This document shows, in pieces, positions 24,065 through 31,834 of a stretch of DNA of 40,866 nucleotides. The DNA lies in NCBI GenBank assembly GCA_964586765.1, contig CAZPHN010000022.1, positions 1 to 40,866 of the forward strand, given 5' to 3'. The first letter of the stretch is position 1. Each line of letters begins with the position of its first letter. Position numbers and translations under genes: made by a program. Under the pieces are notes generated by a model, which did no database searches, was not told where the DNA came from, and was given only the letters and a program-made list of their open reading frames with translations. This DNA is from UBA3263 sp964586765. GTDB lineage: Bacteria; Bacteroidota; Bacteroidia; Bacteroidales; Muribaculaceae.

Positions 24065-24891
24065 TTTGCAGGTGTATGCAGAGATGCGTAAAATTCTACA
24101 TATGCGGGAGCCGATTCGTCAAGGGTACCCGTGTATGGGAGGAACGGCTTGCCGGAAGCTTTTGCGTATTCAATCAGCTCCGGATTGACATTCTCCGAGC
24201 CTTGAACAATTGCGTCGGCAAAGTCAATAGCAATTTTGTTAAGAGCCGTATGGTCAATGTCGCAGTTTTTAAGAGAGCCGACAAAGCGCGACGTAATGCC
24301 GTCTGCCTTCATTTTCTTAATAAGGTCAGGATTGAAGTTTGAGGGCAGGGTATGGGAGTCATCAAAGAGGGTATAGACAATCTTGGCGTGTTTGAACACG
24401 GGTTCATCATTATATACCCGCTTAAGATAGATCGGCATAAGGGCTGTAACCCATCCGGTGCAGTGAATGACCACGGGGTCCCAGCGGAGTTTTTTGATGG
24501 TTTCCGCTACGCCGCGCACAAAGAAGATGGAGCGTTCATCATTTTCATCGGCTCCAAGTGTGGTTTCGAGAGCTTTAGTCGGATGGCGTTCGAAATAGTC
24601 GTCGTTGTCAATGAAATAAACCTGAGTCCGTGATGACTGAAGGGTCGCTACTTTAATTACAAGAGGATGGTCAGTATCATCAATAATCAGATTCATACCG
24701 GAAAGGCGAATCACCTCGTGAAGCTGATTGCGGCGTTCATTTACGTTGCCGTATTTCGGGGTGAAGAGTCTTACCTCATAGCCACCCTCCTGAATTTTGC
24801 GGGGCAGATGGTTACAATACTCCGACATTGGGGTCGAAGGGAGGTAAGGCAGAATCTCCTGCGAGATGAATAAAACTTTCTGTTGACTCAT
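24061..24891 (-). CDS. Glycogen/starch synthase N-terminal domain (GT5-like), single domain
   Basis: A 276-residue cytoplasmic protein matching only the N-terminal Rossmann half of GT5 glycogen synthases: VLFISQEILPYLPS, LPRKIQEGGYEVRLFTPKYG, DERSIFFVRGVAETIKKLRW, DPVVIHCTGWVTALMPIYLK, HAKIVYTLFDDS. A full synthase has about 480 residues and a K-x-G-G loop binding ADP-glucose near the N-terminus; here that loop reads PYLPSTPMSEY, so the key residues are missing and the C-terminal half is absent. Probably not a working glycogen synthase. Its conserved pairing with DUF4270 suggests an unrelated or regulatory role. It has a good promoter at 24917-24948. Confidence 0.82.
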   Translation of the reverse strand: MSQQKVLFISQEILPYLPSTPMSEYCNHLPRKIQEGGYEVRLFTPKYGNVNERRNQLHEVIRLSGMNLIIDDTDHPLVIKVATLQSSRTQVYFIDNDDYFERHPTKALETTLGADENDERSIFFVRGVAETIKKLRWDPVVIHCTGWVTALMPIYLKRVYNDEPVFKHAKIVYTLFDDSHTLPSNFNPDLIKKMKADGITSRFVGSLKNCDIDHTALNKIAIDFADAIVQGSENVNPELIEYAKASGKPFLPYTGTLDESAPAYVEFYASLHTPAK

Positions 24892-24916
24892 TGGCGGAAA
24901 GAATTAAATTAATGCG

Positions 24917-24948
24917 CAAATTTACGAAAAAAAATGTTATAAACCAAA
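24917..24948 (-). promoter_or_regulatory. Promoter of the GT5-like/DUF4270 operon
   Basis: On the minus strand TTTG (24948-24945), exactly 20 bases, TAAATTTG (24924-24917). It predicts a leader of about 22 bases before the ATG at 24891. Confidence 0.82.
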
Positions 24949-25014
24949 TTGGACGTTTGATTGTTAATATATCAAAGAATAAAAATTAACGTTTAACTAT
25001 TAAAATTCTAAGCT

Positions 25015-25566
25015 ATGAACGAAACAAAATCATTCTGGGGCACAACCAAACTTTGGTGGCTCATTCTTATTGTAGGCATTCTAATGGTGATTGCCGGATT
25101 TGCATATTGGTTCTTCCCTTCAATCGGCTATGCCGTGGCTTCTGTCCTTTTCGGCTGGATGCTGATTGCCGCCGGTATCGTGCAGGTTTGCGTAAGTGCC
25201 GGTGCTAATCGTCCCCGCGGTTGGGGCTGGTGGCTTACCGGTGGTGTAGTTGATACCTTTATCGGTTTTATGCTGGTTCGCAGCGTGACCCTCGCCGAAG
25301 CTGTGTTCCCTTACTTTATCGCTTTTGTATTCGTTTTCTGGGGTATCGGTGCCCTGATAAGCGCGGTTCAGGACCGTGGTCGCCGTTACTGGTGGCTTCA
25401 GATTATTAACGGTCTGCTCCTCCTTGTAATCGGATTCTTCTTTATTGAAGCCGGCTATCTGCAGAATATGCTTAACGTAAGCTTCCTTACCTCACTGGCA
25501 TTTATCTATTGGGGCTTCTCGTTGGCAATGGCATCATATGACCTCAAACCCTCAGTAAAAGCTTAA
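25015..25566 (+). CDS. DUF308 (HdeD-like) inner membrane protein
   Basis: A 183-residue polytopic protein with about six transmembrane helices arranged as three repeated hairpins (LIVGILMVIAGFAYWFFPSI, ASVLFGWMLIAAGIVQVCVS, FVFWGIGALISAVQDRG, GLLLLVIGFFFIEAGYL, FIYWGFSLAMASYDLKP). These repeats, with their Gly/Trp pattern, are typical of DUF308/HdeD membrane proteins, some linked to acid stress. It is transcribed alone: divergent from the GT5-like operon and followed by a hairpin at 25591. No confident promoter was found upstream. Confidence 0.85.
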   Translation: MNETKSFWGTTKLWWLILIVGILMVIAGFAYWFFPSIGYAVASVLFGWMLIAAGIVQVCVSAGANRPRGWGWWLTGGVVDTFIGFMLVRSVTLAEAVFPYFIAFVFVFWGIGALISAVQDRGRRYWWLQIINGLLLLVIGFFFIEAGYLQNMLNVSFLTSLAFIYWGFSLAMASYDLKPSVKA

Positions 25567-25590
25567 CTAAATAATCGGAAATAATGCTTT

Positions 25591-25621
25591 CAGGCGCGAA
25601 AATTATGTGTTTTCGCGTCTG
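25591..25621 (+). terminator. Probable terminator after the DUF308 gene
   Basis: CAGGCGCGAAAA (25591-25602) pairs with TTTTCGCGTCTG (25610-25621), with one G-T wobble and a 7-base loop. The T-run after it is weak. Confidence 0.6.
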
Positions 25622-25636
25622 ATGTTTTGCAAAATG

Positions 25637-25667
25637 CTTGTAAATTGAGAAAAAATGTGTAATTTTG
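25637..25667 (+). promoter_or_regulatory. Promoter of the Trp-rich protein / OmpP1 pair
   Basis: CTTG (25637-25640), 19 bases, TAATTTTG (25660-25667). The predicted start near 25671 gives a leader of about 84 bases before the ATG at 25755, and excludes the in-frame TTG at 25665 as the start codon. Confidence 0.6.
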
Positions 25668-25754
25668 TCGTCAAACTTGATTAAACCTATTGAAAAGGTT
25701 TATGTCAAATTTAAAACCGATAAAATTAACCATTTAAAGAAAGGCAAAGACAAA

Positions 25755-27014
25755 ATGAAGGTTTCCAACAAAATGCTAAGACTGGCTCTTGCCGGTGTCA
25801 CCGTAGCGATGCTTTCTGTCAATGCTCTGGCTCAAGGCTATTACGACGATGACATTTACTATGACGCATCGAAAGCAAAAGCCAAGAAATCCGTTGAGAA
25901 AGTAGCTGTAACGCCTGCTAAAGCTGTTGCAGCCAAGACTGTGACTACAACTACAACAACAACGAAAACCGTTACGTCATCGCGCGACGTAGATGAATAC
26001 AATCGACGCGGCTCATACAAGCCTGTCGATAATAAGAGTGTGGATGACCTCGGCGATAATTTCGAGTATACCCGTCGCATAGAGCGTTTTTATAACTCGG
26101 ATATTGTCAACGGGTCAGACGATGAGGATTTGATTTATTACTACAATAATGCCAATGATGAACTTGCGGATGTAAACCGCACGTCACCTACCACTATAAA
26201 TATATACGTTGAAAATCCTGACCCTTGGGATGGATTCTGGAATCCGTATTATTATAGCTCGGCGTGGAGCTGGGCATGGAGCCCTGCCTATTATAACCCT
26301 TGGTATTCATGGAATTATGCTTGGGGTTACGGACCATCTTGGAGCCTGAGTTGGGGCTGGGGTCCCTCTTGGAGCTTCGGTTGGAACTGGGGCTGGAACT
26401 ATCCCTCATATGGTTGGGGTTGGAATCCCGGTTGGGGCTGGGGACATCCCGGACCCGGATGGGGCGGTCCGCATCACCCCCATTATCCCGGTCACAACTG
26501 GGGCTGGACACCTTCACGTCCCGCCGGACCCGGTGCTTCGCGTCCGTCGGCTCGTCCCGGAAGCGTCAGCCGTCCGTCGTCTAACCGTCCTTCCCAGAAC
26601 GGAGTGTTGAGTAACCACTCCAACCGCGGAAACAGTCGCCCGTCGTCGACTCGTCCTTCCGGTGTGACCAACCGTCCTTCCGGTACGTCGTCGGCATCAT
26701 CATCTAACGTGCCCCGTTCTTCAAATGTACGTGGCGGATATGTTCCCGGACGTACAGAGGGCTCATCCGTATCATCATCGGTACGCAACACTTCGAATTC
26801 GAGCGGGCGTACAGGAATATCCAGTTCTTCGACTTCATCGGGACGTTCCTCATCATCGAGCTACCGTTCAAGCAGTTCTTCGTCATCAACAAACCGCAGC
26901 AGTGGTTTCAGCAGCGGAAGCTCATCATCCGGTCGCAGTTATGGCGGCGGTGGTAGCAGTAGCGGCGGAGGTCGTTCCGGCGGAGGCAGCGGAGGTCGTG
27001 GCGGACGTCACTGA
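25755..27014 (+). CDS. Secreted Trp/Tyr/Gly-rich and Ser-rich low-complexity protein
   Basis: A 419-residue protein. The ATG at 25755 starts a clean signal peptide (MKVSNKMLRLALAGVTVAML...ALAQ); an upstream in-frame TTG lies inside the promoter and is rejected. The mature part begins with an acidic Tyr stretch (GYYDDDIYYDASKAK), a Thr run, and DDLGDNFEYTRRIERFYNSD. Residues about 155-255 are extraordinarily rich in Trp, Gly, Pro and Tyr (e.g. SWGWGPSWSFGWNWGWNYPS). Residues about 255-395 are Ser/Arg/Pro-rich (SRPSSTRPSGVTNRPSG) and the tail is Gly-rich, ending GGRGGRH. No known domain was recognised. It precedes the OmpP1-type barrel by 48 bases and probably shares its transcript, suggesting an envelope partner. 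It could be surface-exposed or disordered. Confidence 0.8.
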   Translation: MKVSNKMLRLALAGVTVAMLSVNALAQGYYDDDIYYDASKAKAKKSVEKVAVTPAKAVAAKTVTTTTTTTKTVTSSRDVDEYNRRGSYKPVDNKSVDDLGDNFEYTRRIERFYNSDIVNGSDDEDLIYYYNNANDELADVNRTSPTTINIYVENPDPWDGFWNPYYYSSAWSWAWSPAYYNPWYSWNYAWGYGPSWSLSWGWGPSWSFGWNWGWNYPSYGWGWNPGWGWGHPGPGWGGPHHPHYPGHNWGWTPSRPAGPGASRPSARPGSVSRPSSNRPSQNGVLSNHSNRGNSRPSSTRPSGVTNRPSGTSSASSSNVPRSSNVRGGYVPGRTEGSSVSSSVRNTSNSSGRTGISSSSTSSGRSSSSSYRSSSSSSSTNRSSGFSSGSSSSGRSYGGGGSSSGGGRSGGGSGGRGGRH

Positions 27015-27062
27015 TTTATTTAAATCTAACTGATTTTTTTACTTACCCGAAAACTTTTGATA

Positions 27063-28709
27063 ATGAAAAAGTATATATTTTTGTCAGCAGCCATCGGTGC
27101 AGCTCTGGGCGCGAATGCCCAGAGTGCCATGGATGCATTCACGGCATCACAGTCGCAACTGCGGGGAACTGCCCGCTATGTATCGATGGGCGGAGCTTTC
27201 GGAGCTCTTGGCGGAGACCTTTCGACGCTTAACCAGAATCCTGCCGGTCTGGGCGTTTATCGCAGCAGCGAGTTCGGAGCTACTCTTGACATTGATTTCC
27301 ACAATGCAACGATGAAGAATACCGGCACCAGAGCTATGACGCAGTCTCAGACCAGTGCTGCTTGTAATAATTTCGGTTATGCAGGATCGATGAGAACAGG
27401 TTCGGAGGTGATGCCATATTTCGCGTGGGGCGCAACCTATAACCGCGTTATGTCATATGACCGCAAATATAGGGGAGATTTCGCCAGTCTGCCTGCCTCA
27501 TGGACAAATTATGTAGCGTCATTCTCCGGCGGATATTCTCCCCAGCAACTTTGGGGAGATGAAAATTACGACCCGTTCTTTGACAGTAATGTACCTTGGA
27601 TTTCGGCATTGGCTTATAACTCATTCCTGATTAACCAGCTGCCCGGCGGTGGATATACCGGCTTGATGCAGGCAGGTTCATATGGCGATGCGTCTATTGA
27701 GGTGCGCGAACAGGGGTATCTTGATGAGTATTCGATTAATTTCGGTGGCAATTTCTCAAATATGATTTATTGGGGTATAGCTTTCGGAATAAACGATATC
27801 AGCTACAAGCAGACATCATATTATGGCGAACGGATTGCGGATGCCCTTGTGCCCGAAAATGAAAACTCACTCAATTTAGTTACCGGAGATGCGGAGTGGG
27901 GCATTGAAAATCTCCAGACGGTTAATGGTACCGGATTTAACGTTAAACTCGGTTTGATTTTCAAGCCTATCAACGAGTTCCGTCTTGGATTTGCAGTTCA
28001 TACCCCCACGTGGTATCATCTGACTTATGATACAAATGCTTGGACTGATTACGGTCTCGGAAAGATAGAGACAGACGGGTATTACAATTACACCATTGAC
28101 TCGATGGTAGGCGAGGAAAATCCGTATGCCACTACCAATAATGGCTATTGGGATATGAAGATGAAGAGTCCGTGGCGTTTGATGGCGAGCGCGGCAGGCG
28201 TTATCGGCGGCAGATTTATCCTTTCGGCTGATTATGTATATGAGGCATATCCTTCAATGTCATATTCAGATGAATATGGTGAATTGACTGATATTTCAAA
28301 CGATATCAAGCGTTATTATCAACCGACCAATGAGGTGCGTCTCGGTGCGGAATTTAGAATTACGCCTTCGTGGAGCGTGCGTGCCGGCTACAATTACAAG
28401 ACTTCTGCTTCAAAAACCTCGGTAAGAGACGGTATGGATTATATTTATACTACCGGAACTCAGGCAATGAGCGAGTTTAAGGGAGATAGAAATGCTTATT
28501 CAGCAGGCTTAGGTTATCGCACCGGCGGATTCTACATTGACGCGGCTTATGTTCATTCCACTCAAAACAGCAGCTGGTCGGCGTTCAGCTCTTTCCCCAC
28601 GAGGGTAGAAGGCGGATATGACCTCGCGTCAAACGCTTTTACCGCTCCGAAGGGAACCATCACGACAAATCATAACTATCTGGTAGTTTCTATGGGTTTT
28701 AAATTCTAA
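27063..28709 (+). CDS. OmpP1/FadL/TodX family outer membrane transport protein
   Basis: A 548-residue outer-membrane barrel of the fatty-acid/hydrophobic-compound transporter family. The ATG at 27063 starts the signal peptide MKKYIFLSAAIGAALGANAQ. The N-terminal hatch region has the family hallmarks GTARYVSMGGAFGALGGDLS and LNQNPAGLGVYRSSEF. The rest alternates aromatic beta strands (YYGERIADALVP, ADYVYEAYPSMSYSDE, SWSVRAGYNYK) to the C-terminal TTNHNYLVVSMGFKF, with Phe last as in outer-membrane proteins. In Bacteroidota these are often labelled hemin receptor, but the substrate is unproven. Followed by a strong terminator. Confidence 0.9.
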   Translation: MKKYIFLSAAIGAALGANAQSAMDAFTASQSQLRGTARYVSMGGAFGALGGDLSTLNQNPAGLGVYRSSEFGATLDIDFHNATMKNTGTRAMTQSQTSAACNNFGYAGSMRTGSEVMPYFAWGATYNRVMSYDRKYRGDFASLPASWTNYVASFSGGYSPQQLWGDENYDPFFDSNVPWISALAYNSFLINQLPGGGYTGLMQAGSYGDASIEVREQGYLDEYSINFGGNFSNMIYWGIAFGINDISYKQTSYYGERIADALVPENENSLNLVTGDAEWGIENLQTVNGTGFNVKLGLIFKPINEFRLGFAVHTPTWYHLTYDTNAWTDYGLGKIETDGYYNYTIDSMVGEENPYATTNNGYWDMKMKSPWRLMASAAGVIGGRFILSADYVYEAYPSMSYSDEYGELTDISNDIKRYYQPTNEVRLGAEFRITPSWSVRAGYNYKTSASKTSVRDGMDYIYTTGTQAMSEFKGDRNAYSAGLGYRTGGFYIDAAYVHSTQNSSWSAFSSFPTRVEGGYDLASNAFTAPKGTITTNHNYLVVSMGFKF

Positions 28710-28736
28710 AGATTATAAAAATAACAAGTATAAACT

Positions 28737-28778
28737 GCATCCTGTCGGAGATTTTATCCGTCAGGATGCGCTTTTTTT
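28737..28778 (+). terminator. Intrinsic terminator after the OmpP1-like gene
   Basis: GCATCCTG-T-CGGA (28737-28749) pairs with TCCG-T-CAGGATGC (28757-28769), one internal T-T mismatch, followed by GCTTTTTTT. A classic rho-independent terminator. Confidence 0.9.
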
Positions 28779-28798
28779 GATGTAATCCGAGAGGTTAG

Positions 28799-28830
28799 TT
28801 TGCTTTTTTCGAAAAAATTGCGTAATTTCG
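28799..28830 (+). promoter_or_regulatory. Promoter of the VTC operon
   Basis: TTTG (28799-28802), exactly 20 bases, TAATTTCG (28823-28830; one deviation from TAnnTTTG). The predicted start near 28834 leaves about four bases before the ATG at 28838. Confidence 0.65.
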
Positions 28831-28837
28831 CAGCATC

Positions 28838-29593
28838 ATGTTGCAAAAATTGCTTGAAGAATATCGGTCGGTATCACTGGAGCAAATGGGAAAAGTAAAG
28901 CTCCTGAACCGAGTGGATACAAAATTCGTCACAACTACCGACGGCCTTGAAAAACTACTTCAGATGGCAGCCGGCAGCTATTTCATTCAGGAAATAGAGG
29001 GCAAGAAGCTGATGCCGTATACTACTCTATATTTTGATACGGATGAAAACGAGATGTTTTCGCGTCATCAGCGCGGTTGTAAAACCCGTCAAAAAATACG
29101 TGTGCGGCGATATGAAAATTCCGGAGTTGGATTTCTTGAAGTAAAACGTAAGAATAATAAGGGTAGAACAGACAAAAAACGTATCCAGATTCCCGAGTAT
29201 ACACCGGATTTGAATAATTATCGCGAGTTTTTGACAGCAAAATCATGGTATGGTCAGGCTAATCTGCAGCCAAAGCTGAGCAACGCGTTCCGCAGGATTA
29301 CGCTTGTCAACAATGCAATGACCGAGCGATTGACCATCGACCTTGAACTTAAGTTCCATAATGAGGAAACCGGATTTGATAAGGATATGGGATCGCTTGT
29401 TGTTGTCGAGGTAAAGCGCGACGGGCTTACCCATTCACCGGTGCTTGATATGCTCAAAACTTTACGTATAAAGCAGAGCGGTTTCTCAAAATACTGCATA
29501 GGGATGGCACTGACCAATCCTTCGCTGAAGCATAATCGTTTCCGCGAACGTCTGCGTTATGTGGATAAACTTATATCGAAATCAAATAAATAA
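28838..29593 (+). CDS. VTC-domain protein (polyphosphate polymerase-like, tunnel fold)
   Basis: A 251-residue cytoplasmic protein matching the VTC/CYTH-like triphosphate tunnel fold. Visible basic and acidic strands that line the tunnel are LLNRVDTKFVTTTDGLEKLL (about 24-43), YTTLYFDTDENEMF, KTRQKIRVRRYE, VGFLEVKRKNNKGRTDKKRI and SLVVVEVKRDG (about 190). These match the Lys/Arg/Glu pattern used in yeast Vtc4 to polymerise phosphate from ATP. It is the first of three genes, followed by a DUF4956 membrane protein, the common bacterial pairing that puts the enzyme at the membrane. Polyphosphate synthesis is family-based inference; bacterial members are little tested. Confidence 0.85.
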   Translation: MLQKLLEEYRSVSLEQMGKVKLLNRVDTKFVTTTDGLEKLLQMAAGSYFIQEIEGKKLMPYTTLYFDTDENEMFSRHQRGCKTRQKIRVRRYENSGVGFLEVKRKNNKGRTDKKRIQIPEYTPDLNNYREFLTAKSWYGQANLQPKLSNAFRRITLVNNAMTERLTIDLELKFHNEETGFDKDMGSLVVVEVKRDGLTHSPVLDMLKTLRIKQSGFSKYCIGMALTNPSLKHNRFRERLRYVDKLISKSNK

Positions 29594-29616
29594 TCAATTA
29601 ACCATAAATCTTTCCA

Positions 29617-30318
29617 ATGGAAGAGTTTAATGACACCCCGGTACTGGCTGCCGAAAAAGCCACAAACCTATGGGATTTAATCGATCCCAACGGTTTTAAT
29701 ACTTTTGACCTATGGGAATTGTTGATTCGCTTTGCGTTTAACGCTCTCGTAGTTACGGTTATCATTCATCTGCTTTATTATCCGAAAAGTCGACGTCGTG
29801 ACTATTATTTCACTTTCTCTCTTATTTCGGTAAGTATTTTCTTCCTGATTTATCTTTTGGGAGGCGTGAAACTTAAAGTCGGATTCGCATTAGGACTTTT
29901 TGCCATTTTCGGTATTATCCGCTATAGAACTGAGTCGATGCCGGTGCGCGAAATGACCTATCTTTTCGTGATTATCGCTATTTCAGTTATTAATGCGTTA
30001 TGTTCGAACTTGCTTCAGGCTCTTGTTGCCAATCTGTTGTTTATCGGTTGGATTTGGTTCTGCGAGAGTTCAAATTGGATTCGCCACGTTGCCTGTAAGC
30101 TTGTACTTTATGACCGCCCCGAACTCGCAGCTCCTGAGCGTAGGGCTGAACTCCTCGAAGACCTTAAGAAGCGTACCGGGCTCGACATTTCGCGTGTAGA
30201 GGTAGGACATATTGATTTCCTGCGCGATACGGCTATGCTAAAGGTCTATTATATTCCAACTGATGAGGGCGTGAACACCGTTGATAATGTTATTAAGTTC
30301 CCGAAGGAAGGTCAATGA
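29617..30318 (+). CDS. DUF4956 inner membrane protein
   Basis: A 233-residue protein with about four transmembrane helices at 30-160 (LLIRFAFNALVVTVIIHLLY, YYFTFSLISVSIFFLIYLLG, FALGLFAIFGIIRYRTESMP, MTYLFVIIAISVINALCSNL, LLFIGWIWFCESS) and a cytoplasmic C-terminal domain ending in an ACT/ferredoxin-like strand set (DISRVEVGHIDFLRDTAMLK, VYYIPTD). The IIRYRTESMPVREMTYLF stretch is the conserved core of DUF4956, whose genes typically sit next to VTC-domain genes. It starts 23 bases after the VTC gene and overlaps the next by four bases (ATGA). Probable membrane partner or channel for the VTC enzyme (inference). Confidence 0.85.
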   Translation: MEEFNDTPVLAAEKATNLWDLIDPNGFNTFDLWELLIRFAFNALVVTVIIHLLYYPKSRRRDYYFTFSLISVSIFFLIYLLGGVKLKVGFALGLFAIFGIIRYRTESMPVREMTYLFVIIAISVINALCSNLLQALVANLLFIGWIWFCESSNWIRHVACKLVLYDRPELAAPERRAELLEDLKKRTGLDISRVEVGHIDFLRDTAMLKVYYIPTDEGVNTVDNVIKFPKEGQ

Positions 30319-31073
30319 AACTGAAGAATTTACTTGTCGCACTTTTGGTGACGTTTTCGCTTCCGACGAGTGCGCAGACGCTCCTCGGCGGTGCTGAAAT
30401 CGGACATAAGTTCAGTTTCGGACTGAATGTCGGTGCCGGTGTGGAGTATCGAAGTGCCGATTGGTTTAGTCATAATGACCAGTGGAGTGCAGAGGTTTCG
30501 GCATCGTATAAACCGCTTAAACCACTGAAAATTGGTGTTGCATACAAGTTTATTCAGGCGCAGAATCCCGCTAACAAAACGTCAAATTACGATATACCAT
30601 CATATTGGGTTAGCAAACACCGCGTAAGCATAGGTGTGACAGGAGAGTGGAAGCCGGTAAAGGCGTTGACGCTCAGTTTGCGTGAGCGTTACCAGTACAC
30701 ATATCGTCCTGAAATGCAGGTTCCACGTTTTGATATTGAGGATGGTGCTCCTGCCGGAAACCGGACGGTGTCGTCAAAGAGTAAGCATATCCTGCGTTCG
30801 CGCATTATGGCAGAGGTAAAACCATCAAAAAAGTGCCGTTTTACACCTTTCTGGTCGTTTGAACTATATTCGCTCCTTGCTGATGTCAATCACACCAAAA
30901 ATACCACTGGAGATGCATATTTTTGTGATAAATGGCGCGTAGCGGCAGGAACAGCGTTTAAAATCAATCGCCATAACTCTCTTGATGTATTTTACCGATT
31001 TGCAAAAACGACTGATGTTGATGAATTTGATTCTCCTCATACCATCGGTCTTGTATATTCCTTTAAACTATAA
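30315..31073 (+). CDS. DUF2490-like outer membrane beta-barrel protein
   Basis: A 252-residue exported protein (signal MKLKNLLVALLVTFSLPTSAQ) made of amphipathic beta strands: KFSFGLNVGAGVEYRSADWF, WSAEVSASYKPLKPLKIGVA, YRFAKTTDVDEFDSPHTIGL and the terminal VYSFKL. The pattern and size fit DUF2490-type barrels. The start overlaps the DUF4956 stop, so the three genes form one translationally coupled unit that spans cytoplasm, inner membrane and outer membrane. Its role in that unit is unknown. Confidence 0.75.
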   Translation: MKLKNLLVALLVTFSLPTSAQTLLGGAEIGHKFSFGLNVGAGVEYRSADWFSHNDQWSAEVSASYKPLKPLKIGVAYKFIQAQNPANKTSNYDIPSYWVSKHRVSIGVTGEWKPVKALTLSLRERYQYTYRPEMQVPRFDIEDGAPAGNRTVSSKSKHILRSRIMAEVKPSKKCRFTPFWSFELYSLLADVNHTKNTTGDAYFCDKWRVAAGTAFKINRHNSLDVFYRFAKTTDVDEFDSPHTIGLVYSFKL

Positions 31074-31099
31074 TCGGTTATAATTCCTACTGATAAGCG

Positions 31100-31130
31100 A
31101 CGCCCCTTCGCCAAACAAGCGGAGGGGCGT
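31100..31130 (+). terminator. Terminator between convergent VTC operon and nucleotidyltransferase-like gene
   Basis: ACGCCCCTTCGC and GCGGAGGGGCGT form a 12-pair stem (one G-T wobble), followed by ATTGTTT on the plus strand. It lies between two convergent stops, so it may serve both. Confidence 0.75.
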
Positions 31131-31135
31131 ATTGT

Positions 31136-31729
31136 TTATGGAATCCAATAGTATTGAGGTTTGGATCTATGAACCGTTACCCATCTTCGTAAATCTTCAA
31201 GGTCAGTTATCCCATCTGCGATTACTGCCTCATAATATTCGACTCCATGAATTATTTCATCTTCAGGCGTTTCGAATTTTAAACGCAGAATAGTTTCGCG
31301 CTGTGCTGGCGTCATAACCTCCAGTATTCTCTGCGCCATTTGTTCAAAATAGCCGTCGTATTCGCTCCCGGATTCAATATGAATAATGTCGAATTTCCAT
31401 AACTCATTATTTGTGGACCGGTACTTTACATGCCACGCCATACAGTGCTCGTTGGTATGCAGACCATTGATACTTGTGATTTCTTCAACTCCGGGTCGAG
31501 CTGACATCTTTGCGGCAATAGCGAATGAGGAAGCTTCAGTAATGTTCGAGGAGTAAACATGAAGGTCAATATCTTTGTGTTTAGCCAATAATCCCATACG
31601 AAGCGAGCCTACAATATTGACTCTGCAACCTTCGCTAACCCATAGCTCCATGATTCCTGACTGCTTAAGAATCTCCCTTGCATCTTCAATGGATGCGGCA
31701 GCCATGCTGATAATTTTTTCTTTTTCCAT
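31136..31729 (-). CDS. Orphan nucleotidyltransferase-fold protein
   Basis: A 197-residue cytoplasmic protein. The ATG at 31729 (MEKEKIISMAAASIEDAREI) is preferred over a farther in-frame start because a TAACTTTG promoter element lies between them. Residues about 35-60 read VNIVGSLRMGLLAKHKDIDLHVYS, the GS...DxD signature of the polymerase-beta nucleotidyltransferase fold (two Asp in DID). A later KFDIIHIE may supply the third acidic residue. It stands alone between the VTC operon and the exopolysaccharide genes. Possible substrates range from antibiotics to tRNA or proteins; none can be chosen from sequence. Confidence 0.7.
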   Translation of the reverse strand: MEKEKIISMAAASIEDAREILKQSGIMELWVSEGCRVNIVGSLRMGLLAKHKDIDLHVYSSNITEASSFAIAAKMSARPGVEEITSINGLHTNEHCMAWHVKYRSTNNELWKFDIIHIESGSEYDGYFEQMAQRILEVMTPAQRETILRLKFETPEDEIIHGVEYYEAVIADGITDLEDLRRWVTVHRSKPQYYWIP

Positions 31730-31753
31730 AATAGTATAGCTTAAATAAATCCG

Positions 31754-31761
31754 CAAAGTTA
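31754..31761 (-). promoter_or_regulatory. -7 element for the nucleotidyltransferase-like gene
   Basis: TAACTTTG on the minus strand matches TAnnTTTG about 25 bases before the chosen ATG. No convincing TTTG is found 19-21 bases upstream (the best is TGTG at 31782-31779), so support is partial. Confidence 0.5.
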
Positions 31762-31790
31762 ATACTTTTTTCAAAAATCACACTTATCCC

Positions 31791-31816
31791 CACTTGCTTG
31801 TTGAAAGTACGAATAT
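31791..31816 (+). repeat. 26-base inverted repeat, copy upstream of the EPS operon
   Basis: This 26-base sequence (starting CACTTGCTTGTTGAAA, ending GTACGAATAT) is an exact reverse complement of 39411-39436. Its first 16 bases equal the left terminal repeat of the IS30-family element; the last 10 match the flank of that element. It lies between the divergent nucleotidyltransferase-like gene and the EPS promoter. Confidence 0.9.
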
Positions 31817-31834
31817 TATTAGTATGATATTTAA

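Noticed and set aside
24955..24987. Promoter for the DUF308 gene
   Set aside because: TTTG is present, but 20 bases on the sequence is TAAAAATT, not TAnnTTTG.
26492..26791. Minus-strand frames opposite the Trp/Ser-rich gene
   Set aside because: Repetitive codons on the plus strand create long antisense frames; the plus frame has a signal peptide and promoter, the others do not.
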